Source of the DNA: Asanoa sp040676615
GTDB lineage: Bacteria > Actinomycetota > Actinomycetes > Mycobacteriales > Micromonosporaceae
Assembly (NCBI RefSeq): GCF_040676615.1
Contig: NZ_JBFAPI010000001.1
Span: forward strand, 715,517 to 779,516
DNA length: 64,000 nucleotides
Reading direction: 5' to 3'
The notes beneath the pieces were generated by a model. The model was not told the origin of the DNA and ran no database searches. It saw nothing but the letters and a program-made list of their open reading frames with translations. Of this stretch, positions 41,670-50,081 are shown one piece after another. A program made the position numbers and the translations under genes. Within the stretch, counting starts at the first letter, position 1, and every line of letters starts with the position of its first letter.

Positions 41670-43199
41670 TCACGCTTCTCGCGGCTCGTCCGTGTCGACG
41701 TTTCGCCGGACACGGGCGAGCAGCGGCGGGGAGTACCACGCCGCCTCGCCACCGAACCAGCGCAGCAGCGCCGGCGTCGGCGGGCGCACGCCGGCGAGCG
41801 CGTAGAGCGCGATGCCGACCAGTCCTCCGAAGACGGACAGGCCGAGGCAGACCCACAGGGCCGTCCGGATGCCCGCGGTCGCGCTGCTCCCGACCGACAT
41901 GGCGACGTAGAGCAGCACCGGCGCGATCATGAACGCCGCGACGGCGCGCATCAGTTCGATGATCGCGAACACCCGCTGCAGGGCGGCGTTGCGCAGCGAG
42001 AAGCCGGCGATGAACAGCGCGGGCGTGACCGACGCGCCGACGCCGACGCCGATCAGGCCGGTGGCGACCAGCGTGACGATCGTGCTGGGCGGGAGGGCGA
42101 CGGCCAGCAGCGCGACACCCGCGCTCAGGCAGGCCAGGCCGATCAGCGCGAAGTAGTGCAGCGCCTTGGTGGTGAACAGCACCGCGAACAGGATCGCGGT
42201 GATGAACGCTCCGCCGAACTCGGGCAGATAGAGCAGGCCGAGCTTGAGCGGCGAGTAGCGGTCCTCCAGCAGCACGCTGCTCAGCGTGATCGCCGAGACC
42301 GAGGCGGCCGCCGCGCAGATCGCCACCACGATGCCGGACACCGGCATCGTGGTCGTGAGCGGACGGATGATCAGCAGCGGCCGCTTGGCGTGGTACTGCT
42401 CCACCAGCAGAGCGACGATCACCAGCACGCCGCCGATCAGCGGTCCCAGCGTCTGCGCCTCGATGCTCTGGTGGGTGAGCAACTGCGCGGAGCCGTAGAA
42501 CGCGGCGACGCAGCCGACGGCGGCCAGCGTCACGGCCAGTGGCGAGCGGGTCGAGGTCAGGTCGGCCGGCGGCACGTCCTCGAAGGTGAGCAACACGAGC
42601 AGCAGCGCGAGGATCGAGATGCCGGCGACGATCCAGAACAGCGGCCGCCAGTCGTCGAAGTCGGCCTGGATGCCGCCGATCAGCGGTCCGAGGGCCACCG
42701 CGCCGAAGATCGAGAGGTTCAGGATCACCGCCGTGTAGCGCACCTTCGACGGTGGGAAGCCGGTGACCAGCGGCGGCACGGCCGCGATCAGCAGCAGGCT
42801 CGTGCACAGGCCCTGCAGGACGTGCCCGGTGATGAACATGATCGCCCCGGTCGCCGACGCCGCGAGCAGCGAGCCGGCCACCAGGACGGTGGCGTAGATG
42901 ATCAGCATGCGGCGCTGTGGCAGGTGCTGGGCAAGTTGCACCGACAGCACCGTGCCCAGCGCGTAGCCGGCGTTGGCCAGGCCGGTCGCCAGGTTGGTCT
43001 GTTCGACGTTCATGCCCAACTGCCGGGCCAGGATCGGGGTGATGGGCCCGAGCGCCGCGGAGAGCACCAGGTAGGGGATCAACGCGGTGACCACCATCGC
43101 CGCCACCACCGCGTAGTGGCCCGCGAAGGGTCCCCGCCACGTCATTCCCCGGACCCGCGCCATCAGGGTGCTCGCCGAGCCCGCGACGCCGTATCCCAT
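41670..43199 (-). CDS. MFS transporter, 14-helix (DHA2-like) exporter
   Basis: ATG 43199 follows GGAGGAG and gives 509 residues. About 14 hydrophobic helices are seen, the DHA2 drug/H+ antiporter size, with LANAGYALGTVLSVQLAQ between helices 2 and 3 and GPLIGGIQADFDDWRPLFW at the helix 5 exporter motif. It probably expels a small molecule in exchange for protons. It is divergent from the iron-box-controlled siderophore uptake operon, so siderophore export is possible, but the iron box lies on the far side near the uptake genes. Confidence 0.85.
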   Translation of the reverse strand: MGYGVAGSASTLMARVRGMTWRGPFAGHYAVVAAMVVTALIPYLVLSAALGPITPILARQLGMNVEQTNLATGLANAGYALGTVLSVQLAQHLPQRRMLIIYATVLVAGSLLAASATGAIMFITGHVLQGLCTSLLLIAAVPPLVTGFPPSKVRYTAVILNLSIFGAVALGPLIGGIQADFDDWRPLFWIVAGISILALLLVLLTFEDVPPADLTSTRSPLAVTLAAVGCVAAFYGSAQLLTHQSIEAQTLGPLIGGVLVIVALLVEQYHAKRPLLIIRPLTTTMPVSGIVVAICAAAASVSAITLSSVLLEDRYSPLKLGLLYLPEFGGAFITAILFAVLFTTKALHYFALIGLACLSAGVALLAVALPPSTIVTLVATGLIGVGVGASVTPALFIAGFSLRNAALQRVFAIIELMRAVAAFMIAPVLLYVAMSVGSSATAGIRTALWVCLGLSVFGGLVGIALYALAGVRPPTPALLRWFGGEAAWYSPPLLARVRRNVDTDEPREA

Positions 43200-43384
43200 C
43201 GGGTACTCCTCCACGGCCGCGGCGCTGGCCAACGGATACCAGATTTGCCCCGATATAGGGGTCTCACCCAAATTACCGCCTCTTAGGAGGTCTACGAGCG
43301 GCATTGTCCATAAAGGTTTTCGCGTGCTGTAGATCACGAGAGGGGGCGCGACCCCGGGTCCGGCCGCTACAGTCCGACCGCTGG

Positions 43385-43403
43385 TTAGGACAGGCTTAGC
43401 TAA
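43385..43403 (+). promoter_or_regulatory. Iron box (IdeR/DmdR1-type operator)
   Basis: The 19-base site beginning TTAGGACAGGC and ending TTAGCTAA matches 15 of 19 positions of the actinobacterial iron-box consensus, including both ends. It lies 8 bases before the start of the siderophore permease operon, where a bound iron-loaded repressor would block transcription. Confidence 0.75.
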
Positions 43404-43411
43404 GGACTCGG

Positions 43412-44401
43412 GTGCGTCGTCGTTTGGTGCTGCTGGCCGGGGCGCTGCTGCTCCTGCTGGTCGTGTTGACCAGCCTTGCCGTGGGCAGCAATCCGTTGAG
43501 CCTGGCCCGCGTGTGGCACGCGCTGGTCGCGCCGGACGGCGGTGAAGCGGCCACTGTGGTCTGGGACCTGCGGGTGCCGCGCACGCTGCTCGGCCTCGTC
43601 GTCGGTGCCGCCCTCGCCGCCGCCGGTGTGCTCCTCCAGGCGCTGACCCGCAACCCGCTGGCCGAGCCGCGGATCCTGGGCATCAGCGCCGGCGCCTCGC
43701 TCGGCGTGGTGGTGGCCATCACCGTGTTCGGCATCGGATCGCTGACCGGCTACGTCTGGTTCGGCATCGCCGGCGCGCTCGGCTCGGGTCTGCTGGTGTT
43801 CGGCGTGGCCGCCCGTGCTCGCGAAGGCGCCTCGCCTGTCACCCTGGCCCTGGTCGGCGCCGCGCTGGACGCGAGCCTCGGCGCGGTCACCGCCGGCCTG
43901 CTCAGCGCCGACGCGCGCACGTTCGAGGAGTACCGGTTCTGGGTCGTCGGCGGGCTCACCGGCCGGGACTCCGCGGTGGCCCTGCAGGTGCTGCCGTTCC
44001 TGCTGACCGGCCTGCTGCTGGCCGCCGTCGTGGCCCGCGGCCTCGACTCGCTGGCCCTGGGCGACGACGTCGCGAAGGGCCTCGGCACCCGGGTCGGGCT
44101 GACCCGGATCGGCGGCGGCGTGGCCGCGGTGCTGCTGACCGGTGCCGGCGTGGCGGCCGCCGGGCCGATCGCGTTCGTCGGGCTCGCGGTGCCGCACCTG
44201 GCCCGCTACCTGGTCGGCTCCGACCAGCGCTGGGTGCTGGCCACCTCGGTGCTCCTCGGGCCGAGCCTGCTGCTGGCCGCCGACGTGATCGGCCGGGTGG
44301 TGGTGCCGCCCGGCGAGGTGTCGGCCGGGATCGTCACCGCGCTGATCGGCGCGCCGCTGCTGGCCGTGCTGGTCAACCGGGCCCGGGCGGTGGCCGCATG
44401 A
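43412..44401 (+). CDS. Iron-siderophore ABC transporter permease (FecCD family), subunit 1
   Basis: The 329-residue protein starts at GTG 43412. About nine hydrophobic helices carry FecCD-family features: RVPRTLLGLVVGAALAAAG, TRNPLAEPRILGISAGAS with the coupling-helix type motif, and GPIAFVGLAVPHLAR near the end. It forms a heterodimeric channel with the next gene's product to import ferric siderophores. Its stop overlaps the next ATG (ATGA). It is controlled by the iron box immediately upstream. Confidence 0.92.
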   Translation: MRRRLVLLAGALLLLLVVLTSLAVGSNPLSLARVWHALVAPDGGEAATVVWDLRVPRTLLGLVVGAALAAAGVLLQALTRNPLAEPRILGISAGASLGVVVAITVFGIGSLTGYVWFGIAGALGSGLLVFGVAARAREGASPVTLALVGAALDASLGAVTAGLLSADARTFEEYRFWVVGGLTGRDSAVALQVLPFLLTGLLLAAVVARGLDSLALGDDVAKGLGTRVGLTRIGGGVAAVLLTGAGVAAAGPIAFVGLAVPHLARYLVGSDQRWVLATSVLLGPSLLLAADVIGRVVVPPGEVSAGIVTALIGAPLLAVLVNRARAVAA

Positions 44402-45405
44402 CCCTGCTGCGGATCGGTGCTCTGGCCCTGCTGGTGCGCCGCCGGGCCGTGCTCGTCTCGCTCCTGCTGGTGGTGCTGGTCGCCGCGGCGCTGGTGCTCG
44501 CGGTCTCGCTCGGCAGGCCCTATGTGGCACCCGGCGACGTGCTGACGTCGCTGTCCGGTGCCGGCACGCCCTACGACGTGGTCGTCCAGCGGCTGCGGCT
44601 GCCCCGGGCCGTGCTCGCCGTCGCCGTCGGTGTGCTTTTCGGCGTGGCCGGCGCGCTCATCCAGAGCGTCGCCCGCAACTCGCTGGCCAGCCCCGACGTC
44701 ATCGGCATCACCCAGGGCGCCGGGCTCGCCGCGACCGTGGCCCTGACCAGCGGCGCCACCGCGGCCGTGATCGCGCCGGCGGCGCTCGCCGGTGGGCTGG
44801 TGGCGGCCGCCGCGGTGCTCGCGCTCGGCGCCCGGCACGGCCTGGCCGCGCAACGGTTCGTGCTCGCCGGTGTCGCCGTCGCCATCGCGCTGCGCGCGCT
44901 GACCGAGATCGTGATGCTCTCGGCCGAACCGATCGACGGGCAGCGGGCGCACATCTGGCTGGTCGGCACGCTGGCCGGGCGTGGCTGGACCGAGACCCTC
45001 GCGTTGACCGGCACCCTGGTGGCGTTGCTGCCGGTGCTCGTCTGGGCCGGCTGGGCGCTGCGCACCAGCGCGCTCGACGACGACACCGCCCGCGGCCTGG
45101 GCGTACGCCCGGTCGCCAGGCGGGTCGGCCTCGCCGCCGCCGGCGTGCTGCTCGCCGCGATGGTCACCGCGCAGGTCGGCGCCGTCGACTTCGTCGCCCT
45201 GGTCGCGCCGCAGGTGGCCCGCCGCCTGGTGCGGACCGAACACCCGCCGCTGGTCGCCGCGGGGCTCACCGGCGCGCTGCTGGTGGTGCTCGCCGACCTG
45301 GTCGGCCGGTTGCTGTTCGCGCCGACCCAGTTGCCGGCCGGGGTCGTCACCGCCGCGATCGGCGGCCCGTACCTGCTGTTCCTGCTCGTCCGGAGGAAGC
45401 CGTGA
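44398..45405 (+). CDS. Iron-siderophore ABC transporter permease (FecCD family), subunit 2
   Basis: The 335-residue protein is a second FecCD permease: RLRLPRAVLAVAVGVLFGVAG, then ARNSLASPDVIGITQGAG, and VDFVALVAPQVARRL at the position of the family's GxIxFVGLxxPH motif. It pairs with subunit 1. Translational coupling on both sides (ATGA and GTGA overlaps) suggests stoichiometric synthesis. Two different permease genes plus one ATPase is the FepDGC-type arrangement. Confidence 0.92.
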   Translation: MTLLRIGALALLVRRRAVLVSLLLVVLVAAALVLAVSLGRPYVAPGDVLTSLSGAGTPYDVVVQRLRLPRAVLAVAVGVLFGVAGALIQSVARNSLASPDVIGITQGAGLAATVALTSGATAAVIAPAALAGGLVAAAAVLALGARHGLAAQRFVLAGVAVAIALRALTEIVMLSAEPIDGQRAHIWLVGTLAGRGWTETLALTGTLVALLPVLVWAGWALRTSALDDDTARGLGVRPVARRVGLAAAGVLLAAMVTAQVGAVDFVALVAPQVARRLVRTEHPPLVAAGLTGALLVVLADLVGRLLFAPTQLPAGVVTAAIGGPYLLFLLVRRKP

Positions 45406-46169
45406 AGCTGACCGCGAAGGATCTCGCCGCGGGCTACCAGGACCGCCCGGTCTTCGCGGGGCTCGACCTGGAGCTGCCCGACGGCGCGTTCACCGTGATC
45501 GTCGGCCCGAACGCCTGCGGCAAGTCGACCCTGCTGCGCACCCTGGCCCGGCTGCTCCCGGCGCGCAGCGGCAGCGTGCTGCTGGACGGCACGGACATCA
45601 CCACGCTGCCCACCCGCGAGGTGGCCCGCCGCCTGGGCGTGCTGCCGCAGAGCCCGCTGGTGCCCGAAGGCGTCACGGTGGAGGACCTGGTCGGTCGCGG
45701 CCGCCAGCCGCACCAGCGCTGGTGGCACCAGTGGTCGGCGGAGGACACCGCCGCGGTGGCCGGGGCGATGGACCAGGCCGGCGTCGCCGACCTCGCCACC
45801 CGGCCGGTCGACCACCTCTCCGGCGGCCAGCGCCAGCGGGTCTGGATCGCCATGGCGCTGGCCCAGCGGACCGAGACGCTGCTGCTCGACGAGCCGACCA
45901 CGTTCCTCGACCTGGCACACCAGGTGGAGGTGCTCAACCTGCTCACCCGGATGCGCGACGGCGGTCGCACGATCGTCGCCGTCCTGCACGACCTCAACCA
46001 GGCCGCCCGCTACGCCGACCACCTGGTCGCCATGCGCGACGGCGCGGTGGTGGCCGCCGGACCACCCCGCGAGGTGGTCACCGTCGACCTCGTCCGGGAG
46101 GTGTTCGGCCTCGACTGCGTGGTCGTGCCCTGCCCGGTCAGCGACGCGCCGCTCGTCCTGCACATCTGA
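45402..46169 (+). CDS. Iron-siderophore ABC transporter ATP-binding protein
   Basis: The 255-residue ATPase starts at GTG 45402. It has Walker A GPNACGKST (35-43), Q-loop at VLPQSP, signature LSGGQRQRVWIAMALAQ, Walker B LLLDEPTTFLD and switch His in VLHDLNQAA. These are the FecE/FepC-type features for ferric siderophore import. It powers the two permeases encoded just upstream. Confidence 0.93.
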   Translation: MKLTAKDLAAGYQDRPVFAGLDLELPDGAFTVIVGPNACGKSTLLRTLARLLPARSGSVLLDGTDITTLPTREVARRLGVLPQSPLVPEGVTVEDLVGRGRQPHQRWWHQWSAEDTAAVAGAMDQAGVADLATRPVDHLSGGQRQRVWIAMALAQRTETLLLDEPTTFLDLAHQVEVLNLLTRMRDGGRTIVAVLHDLNQAARYADHLVAMRDGAVVAAGPPREVVTVDLVREVFGLDCVVVPCPVSDAPLVLHI

Positions 46170-46185
46170 CCGAAGGAAGTTCTCA

Positions 46186-47130
46186 GTGAACCGACGATCC
46201 GTACGCCTGCTCGCCGCTCTCGCCGTGACGGCGGCGGCCCTGACCGCGTGCTCCAGCGATCCGGTGCCCGCGGCGACCGGCGACGGCGGCACCCAGCAGA
46301 TCACCCACGCGATGGGCACCACCACGGTCCCGCTGCACCCGAAGCGGGTCGTCGTGCTCGACACCGACAAGGTCGACACCGCGGTCAGCCTGGGCATCAT
46401 CCCGGTCGGCGCGACCCAGCCCCCGGAGATCGACACGTTCCCGGCCTACCTCGGCGACCTGTCGTCGGTGAAGAACGTCGGCGAGATCTCCGAGCCCGAC
46501 CTGGAGGCGATCGCCGCACTGCGACCCGACCTGATCCTGGGCAGCAAGTTCCGCCAGGAGAAGTTCTACGACGAGCTGTCGGCGATCGCGCCGACCGTGT
46601 TCACCGAGAAGGTGGGCATCACCTGGAAGGACAACTTCCTGCTCGACGGCAGGGCGCTGGGCCAGCGGCAGAAGGCCGAGGACCTGCTCGCCGGCTACGA
46701 GCGGCGGGCCAGGGACCTGGGCGCGAAGATCCCGAACGCGGCCGGCATCAAGGTCTCGATCGTGCGGTTCATGCCCGCCGAGATCCGGGTGTACGGCCCG
46801 GACGGCTTCTCCGGCATCGTCGTCGGCGACGTGGGCCTGGGCCGCCCCGAGCGCCAGAAGCTGGCCGGCAAGGACGACAAGCGGTTCGACAAGGTCAGCC
46901 CGGAGCGGATCGCCGACCTCGACGGCGACGTCATCTTCGTCACCGCGCAGGGGCCGACCGCCGAGGCGCAGCGGAAGAAGGTCGTCGACGGCAACCTGTG
47001 GAAGGACCTGTCCGCGGTCAAGGCCGGCAAGGCGTGGGACGTGCCCGCCGAGGTCTGGATGACGGGCATCGGCGTCACCGCCGCCAACAAGATCCTCGAC
47101 GACATCCAGAGCCACTTGATCACCGCCTGA
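46186..47130 (+). CDS. Iron-siderophore substrate-binding lipoprotein
   Basis: The 314-residue protein starts at GTG 46186 after GAAGGAAG. The lipobox LTAC22 anchors it outside the membrane. The rest is a FepB/FhuD-type cluster A receptor: HPKRVVVLDTDKVDTAVSLG, then IAALRPDLILGS, and the C-terminal helix MTGIGVTAANKILDDI. It captures a ferric siderophore and hands it to the permeases encoded before it. Placing the receptor last in the operon is common in actinobacteria. Confidence 0.9.
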   Translation: MNRRSVRLLAALAVTAAALTACSSDPVPAATGDGGTQQITHAMGTTTVPLHPKRVVVLDTDKVDTAVSLGIIPVGATQPPEIDTFPAYLGDLSSVKNVGEISEPDLEAIAALRPDLILGSKFRQEKFYDELSAIAPTVFTEKVGITWKDNFLLDGRALGQRQKAEDLLAGYERRARDLGAKIPNAAGIKVSIVRFMPAEIRVYGPDGFSGIVVGDVGLGRPERQKLAGKDDKRFDKVSPERIADLDGDVIFVTAQGPTAEAQRKKVVDGNLWKDLSAVKAGKAWDVPAEVWMTGIGVTAANKILDDIQSHLITA

Positions 47131-47152
47131 GCGCGGCCGGTACGGTGCAACG

Positions 47153-47971
47153 ATGAGCGCGTCACCTGGTGAGATCGCCCGCGAGCTCGAGGTCGACCCG
47201 GTTTTCGACGCCGGCGACGAGATCGAGCGGCGGGTGGCGTTCCTCGCCGACGCGCTCATCGGCACCGACACACAGGCCCTGGTGCTCGGGGTGAGCGGCG
47301 GCGTCGACTCGGCCACCGCGGGCCGGCTGTGCCAGTTGGCCGCCGAGCGAGCCCGACGGTCCGGGCACGACGCCGCCTTCGTGGCCATGCGGCTGCCCTA
47401 CGGCGTCCAGCATGACGAGTCCGACGCCCAGGCCGCACTGGCCTTCATCCGCCCCGACCGCACCATGACCGTCGACATCGGACCGGCCAGCGACGCGAGC
47501 CTGCGCGCCCTGCTGGCCGGCGGCCTGGTGGTGCGCGACCCCGACCAGCAGGACGTGATCCTCGGCAACATCAAGGCCCGCGAACGGATGATCGCGCAGT
47601 ACGCGGTCGCGTCCGCCACGCACGGCCTCGTCGTCGGCACCGACCACGCCGCCGAGGCGATCACCGGCTTCTTCACCAAGCACGGCGACGGAGCCGCCGA
47701 CCTGGTGCCGATGACCGGTCTGACCAAGCGGCGCGTACGTGCCCTCGCCGAAGCCCTCGGCGCGCCGCCCGCCTTGATCCACAAGGTGCCGACCGCCGAC
47801 CTCGAGTCGCTGCGCCCCGGCCGGCCGGACGAAGAGGTGCTGGGCTTCAGCTACGACGACATCGACGACTTCCTGGAAGGCAAGCCCGTGCCGCCCGACG
47901 TGGCCGAGGCGATCGCGCGGCGCTTCGAGCTCACCGCGCACAAGCGCCGCCTCCCGCTCGGCCCCTCCTGA
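47153..47971 (+). CDS. nadE: NH3-dependent NAD+ synthetase
   Basis: The 272-residue protein matches the short, ammonia-dependent NadE (about 275 residues in E. coli). It has the ATP-pyrophosphatase P-loop S48-GGVDS53, the NaAD-binding region IKARERMIAQY and GTDHAAEAITGFFTKHGDGAADL, and ends in the RR/KRxLP tail. It converts nicotinic acid adenine dinucleotide to NAD+ in the cytoplasm. It starts 22 bases after the siderophore receptor gene and may be co-transcribed under iron control, which would be unusual. Confidence 0.93.
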   Translation: MSASPGEIARELEVDPVFDAGDEIERRVAFLADALIGTDTQALVLGVSGGVDSATAGRLCQLAAERARRSGHDAAFVAMRLPYGVQHDESDAQAALAFIRPDRTMTVDIGPASDASLRALLAGGLVVRDPDQQDVILGNIKARERMIAQYAVASATHGLVVGTDHAAEAITGFFTKHGDGAADLVPMTGLTKRRVRALAEALGAPPALIHKVPTADLESLRPGRPDEEVLGFSYDDIDDFLEGKPVPPDVAEAIARRFELTAHKRRLPLGPS

Positions 47972-47977
47972 CCAACG

Positions 47978-48038
47978 CGCAACCAAAGGTTGCGGATCGG
48001 GTGATCCCGCGCTAGCGTGAGAAGCAACCAATGGTTGC
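47978..48038. promoter_or_regulatory. Two copies of a GCAACC(A)nGGTTGC palindrome, probable ArsR operator
   Basis: GCAACCAAAGGTTGC (47979-47993, flanked C/G) and GCAACCAATGGTTGC (48024-48038) are near-identical perfect 6-bp palindromes 45 bases apart. They occupy the 84-bp promoter gap before an operon that contains an ArsR-type regulator. The second copy is 18 bases before the first start codon, a repression position. Confidence 0.72.
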
Positions 48039-48055
48039 GATAGCCGGGAGAGCCC

Positions 48056-48520
48056 ATGGAGTACGCCAGCATCGAGCGCGAGATCCACGTCGACGCACCG
48101 CCGGAGGTGGTGTTCGAGGTGGTCAGCCAACCGGAACACATCAGGGACTGGTGGTACGCCGACACCGACGTGCGGCCCGTGCCGGGCTCGACCGGCGAAC
48201 TCGTGTGGGCCGACGGCGACAACCCGCGCGCCAACGCGGTTCCGATGAGTGTGGTCGCCGTCGAGCCGCCGCGGCTGTTCAGCTTCCGCTGGACGCACGG
48301 CGCGGGGGAGACCGCGGCCGACGGCAACTCGATGCTGGTGACGTTCGAACTCGTGCCGTCCGGCGCGGGCACCCTGCTGCGGCTCACCGAGACCGGCTTC
48401 CGCGAGCGGGGCTGGGAGATCGCGGCGCTGGAGAAGCAATACCAGGAGCACGTCGTCGGCTGGGACACCTTCGTGCCCCGGATCGCCGCCGTGGCCGAAC
48501 GTCTGGCGGCCTCGCGATGA
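48056..48520 (+). CDS. SRPBCC/AHSA1-type ligand-binding protein (1)
   Basis: The 154-residue protein has the START-like SRPBCC fold as in AHSA1 proteins: REIHVDAPPEVVFEVVSQP opening strand and helix, GGTG-like middle, and the long C-terminal helix near YQEHVVGWDTF. It probably binds a hydrophobic ligand in a central cavity; the ligand is unknown. It is first in an SRPBCC-ArsR-SRPBCC operon, coupled to the regulator by an ATGA overlap. Confidence 0.87.
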   Translation: MEYASIEREIHVDAPPEVVFEVVSQPEHIRDWWYADTDVRPVPGSTGELVWADGDNPRANAVPMSVVAVEPPRLFSFRWTHGAGETAADGNSMLVTFELVPSGAGTLLRLTETGFRERGWEIAALEKQYQEHVVGWDTFVPRIAAVAERLAASR

Positions 48521-48873
48521 CGGCCGCGATAGACGACGAGCTGTGGTCGGCGATCGGCGACCCGACCCGCCGCCGGATGCTCGACCTGTTGCTGGCGAGC
48601 GGGTCCTGGACCGCGACGTCGCTCAGCGAACGGCTGCCGGTGACCCGGCAGGCGGTGGCCAAGCATCTCGGCGTGCTCGACCGCGTCGGGTTGGTCGAAG
48701 CCGTGCCGGCGGGGCGGGAGAAGCGCTACCGGGTCGACGAGGCGCAACTCGGCCGGGCCGTGGCACAGCTCACCGCCGTCGGCGACACCTGGGACGCCCG
48801 GCTACGGCGGATCAAGCAGATCGCCGAGGCCATCCAACACACGACCGCACAAGAGGAGAAGCGCAATGGTTGA
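48517..48873 (+). CDS. ArsR-family transcriptional regulator
   Basis: The 118-residue protein is a small winged helix: IGDPTRRRMLDLLL, SLSERLPVTRQAVAKHLGVL as recognition helix, and a wing GREKRYRV. No Cys pair is visible, so it is probably not a metal sensor; regulators of this group found with AHSA1 proteins are thought to respond to organic ligands. It overlaps both neighbours and probably binds the twin palindromes upstream of the operon. Confidence 0.9.
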   Translation: MTAAIDDELWSAIGDPTRRRMLDLLLASGSWTATSLSERLPVTRQAVAKHLGVLDRVGLVEAVPAGREKRYRVDEAQLGRAVAQLTAVGDTWDARLRRIKQIAEAIQHTTAQEEKRNG

Positions 48874-49306
48874 CATCCTGCACCGGGTCGGCGTCGTCGG
48901 TTCGAAGGACGACGTCTACGCGGCCATCACCTCGCCCGACCGCCTGGCGGCCTGGTGGACCGAGGACACGACGGGCGACGGCGACGAGGGCGGCGTACTG
49001 AAGTTCCAGTTCCTGCCCGGTGGTTTCGACATGAAGGTGCTCGAGACCAGGCCGGCCGAACGCGTGCTGTGGGAGGTGGTCGACGGTCCGGCCGAGTGGA
49101 TCGGCACGCATGTCCGCTGGGACCTGCACACCGAAGGCGACTACACGATCGTCATGTTCAGCCACGAGGGATGGCGCGAGCCGGTGGCCTTCATGAACCA
49201 CTGCAGCACGAAGTGGGCGACCTACCTGATGAGCATGAAGCAGTTGGTGGAGACCGGCACCGGCGCCCCGGCGCCGAACGACGTGCAGATCAGCAACTGG
49301 CATTAG
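48866..49306 (+). CDS. SRPBCC/AHSA1-type ligand-binding protein (2)
   Basis: The 146-residue protein is a second AHSA1-type SRPBCC protein (RVGVVGSKDDVYAAITSP, LAAWWTEDTTG, LHTEGDYTIVMFSHEG, and a C-terminal helix WATYLMSMKQLV). It overlaps the ArsR stop by 8 bases. Together the operon looks like a ligand-responsive module with two binding proteins. Its 3' end overlaps the convergent nucleotidyltransferase gene by 17 bases. Confidence 0.87.
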   Translation: MVDILHRVGVVGSKDDVYAAITSPDRLAAWWTEDTTGDGDEGGVLKFQFLPGGFDMKVLETRPAERVLWEVVDGPAEWIGTHVRWDLHTEGDYTIVMFSHEGWREPVAFMNHCSTKWATYLMSMKQLVETGTGAPAPNDVQISNWH

Positions 49307-50069
49307 GCCCCGCGGCCGTCATGATCTGCCCGATCCGGTCGAGCGTCGCCGTCAGCGCGGCCGGATCGGTGGTCATGCCGGCCACCAGCGGGTCGACGTC
49401 GCGCAGGCCGGCGCGTTCGAGCAGGCGCTTGTCGTTGGTCACCCACTCGCCGCGGGCGGCCAGCACGGCGTGCGCCGTCTCGTGACAGGCGCGCGCCGCG
49501 GCTCCGGCGCAGTCGAGGGCCGCACCTCGCGGTGCGAAGTTCGTGCGGGCGTACGCCAGCGTCAGCTCCGCCCGGCTCCACCAGGCCCGGGCCGCGTGCT
49601 CGCGCAGCGCGGGCGGGTAGTCCGGGCGGGGCAGCGACCCGTGCAGCACCTGGTTGCCGGCCAATTCGGCGACGACGATGTAGGTCGGCACGCCGGCCAG
49701 GTGGAACAGCAGGTTCTCGATCCGGAACCGCCCGGCCCGGGCCTCGGCCAGGTGGTGCTCGACGTCGGCCAGGTCGCGGTAGTGCACGTCGACCCGCCGT
49801 CCGTCCACGGTCAGCCAGGCGCCGCCGTTGAACACGCCGCCACCCCAGCCGCCGAGTTCCGAGACCTCGCCCGGCCAGCCCAGCGCGCGCAGGTCGGCCG
49901 GGTCGAACGGGCCGCGGTAATAGACGGCGAAGTCCCAGTCGCTGTCCGGTCGGTGGGTGCCCGCGGCCCGGGAGCCGCCCAGCGCCACGGCGCGCACCGC
50001 CGGCAGGCCGGCCAGCCGGTCGGCGATGTGGCGCGGCAGGTCGGCGTCGCTGAGGACCATGGGCGCCAT
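49290..50069 (-). CDS. Nucleotidyltransferase-fold protein
   Basis: The 259-residue protein has the Pol beta-type nucleotidyltransferase motif: GGSRAAGT (31-38), then S43-D44-W-D46 and a third acid in VDVHYRD, so the metal site looks intact. A helical C-terminal half (ARAWWSRAELTLAYART, AARACHETAHAVLAARG) resembles kanamycin nucleotidyltransferase or MNT/HEPN-type helices. Substrate is unknown. ATG 50069 and ATG 50060 are both possible. Confidence 0.82.
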   Translation of the reverse strand: MAPMVLSDADLPRHIADRLAGLPAVRAVALGGSRAAGTHRPDSDWDFAVYYRGPFDPADLRALGWPGEVSELGGWGGGVFNGGAWLTVDGRRVDVHYRDLADVEHHLAEARAGRFRIENLLFHLAGVPTYIVVAELAGNQVLHGSLPRPDYPPALREHAARAWWSRAELTLAYARTNFAPRGAALDCAGAAARACHETAHAVLAARGEWVTNDKRLLERAGLRDVDPLVAGMTTDPAALTATLDRIGQIMTAAGPNASC

Positions 50070-50081
50070 TGTCCGCGGTGT

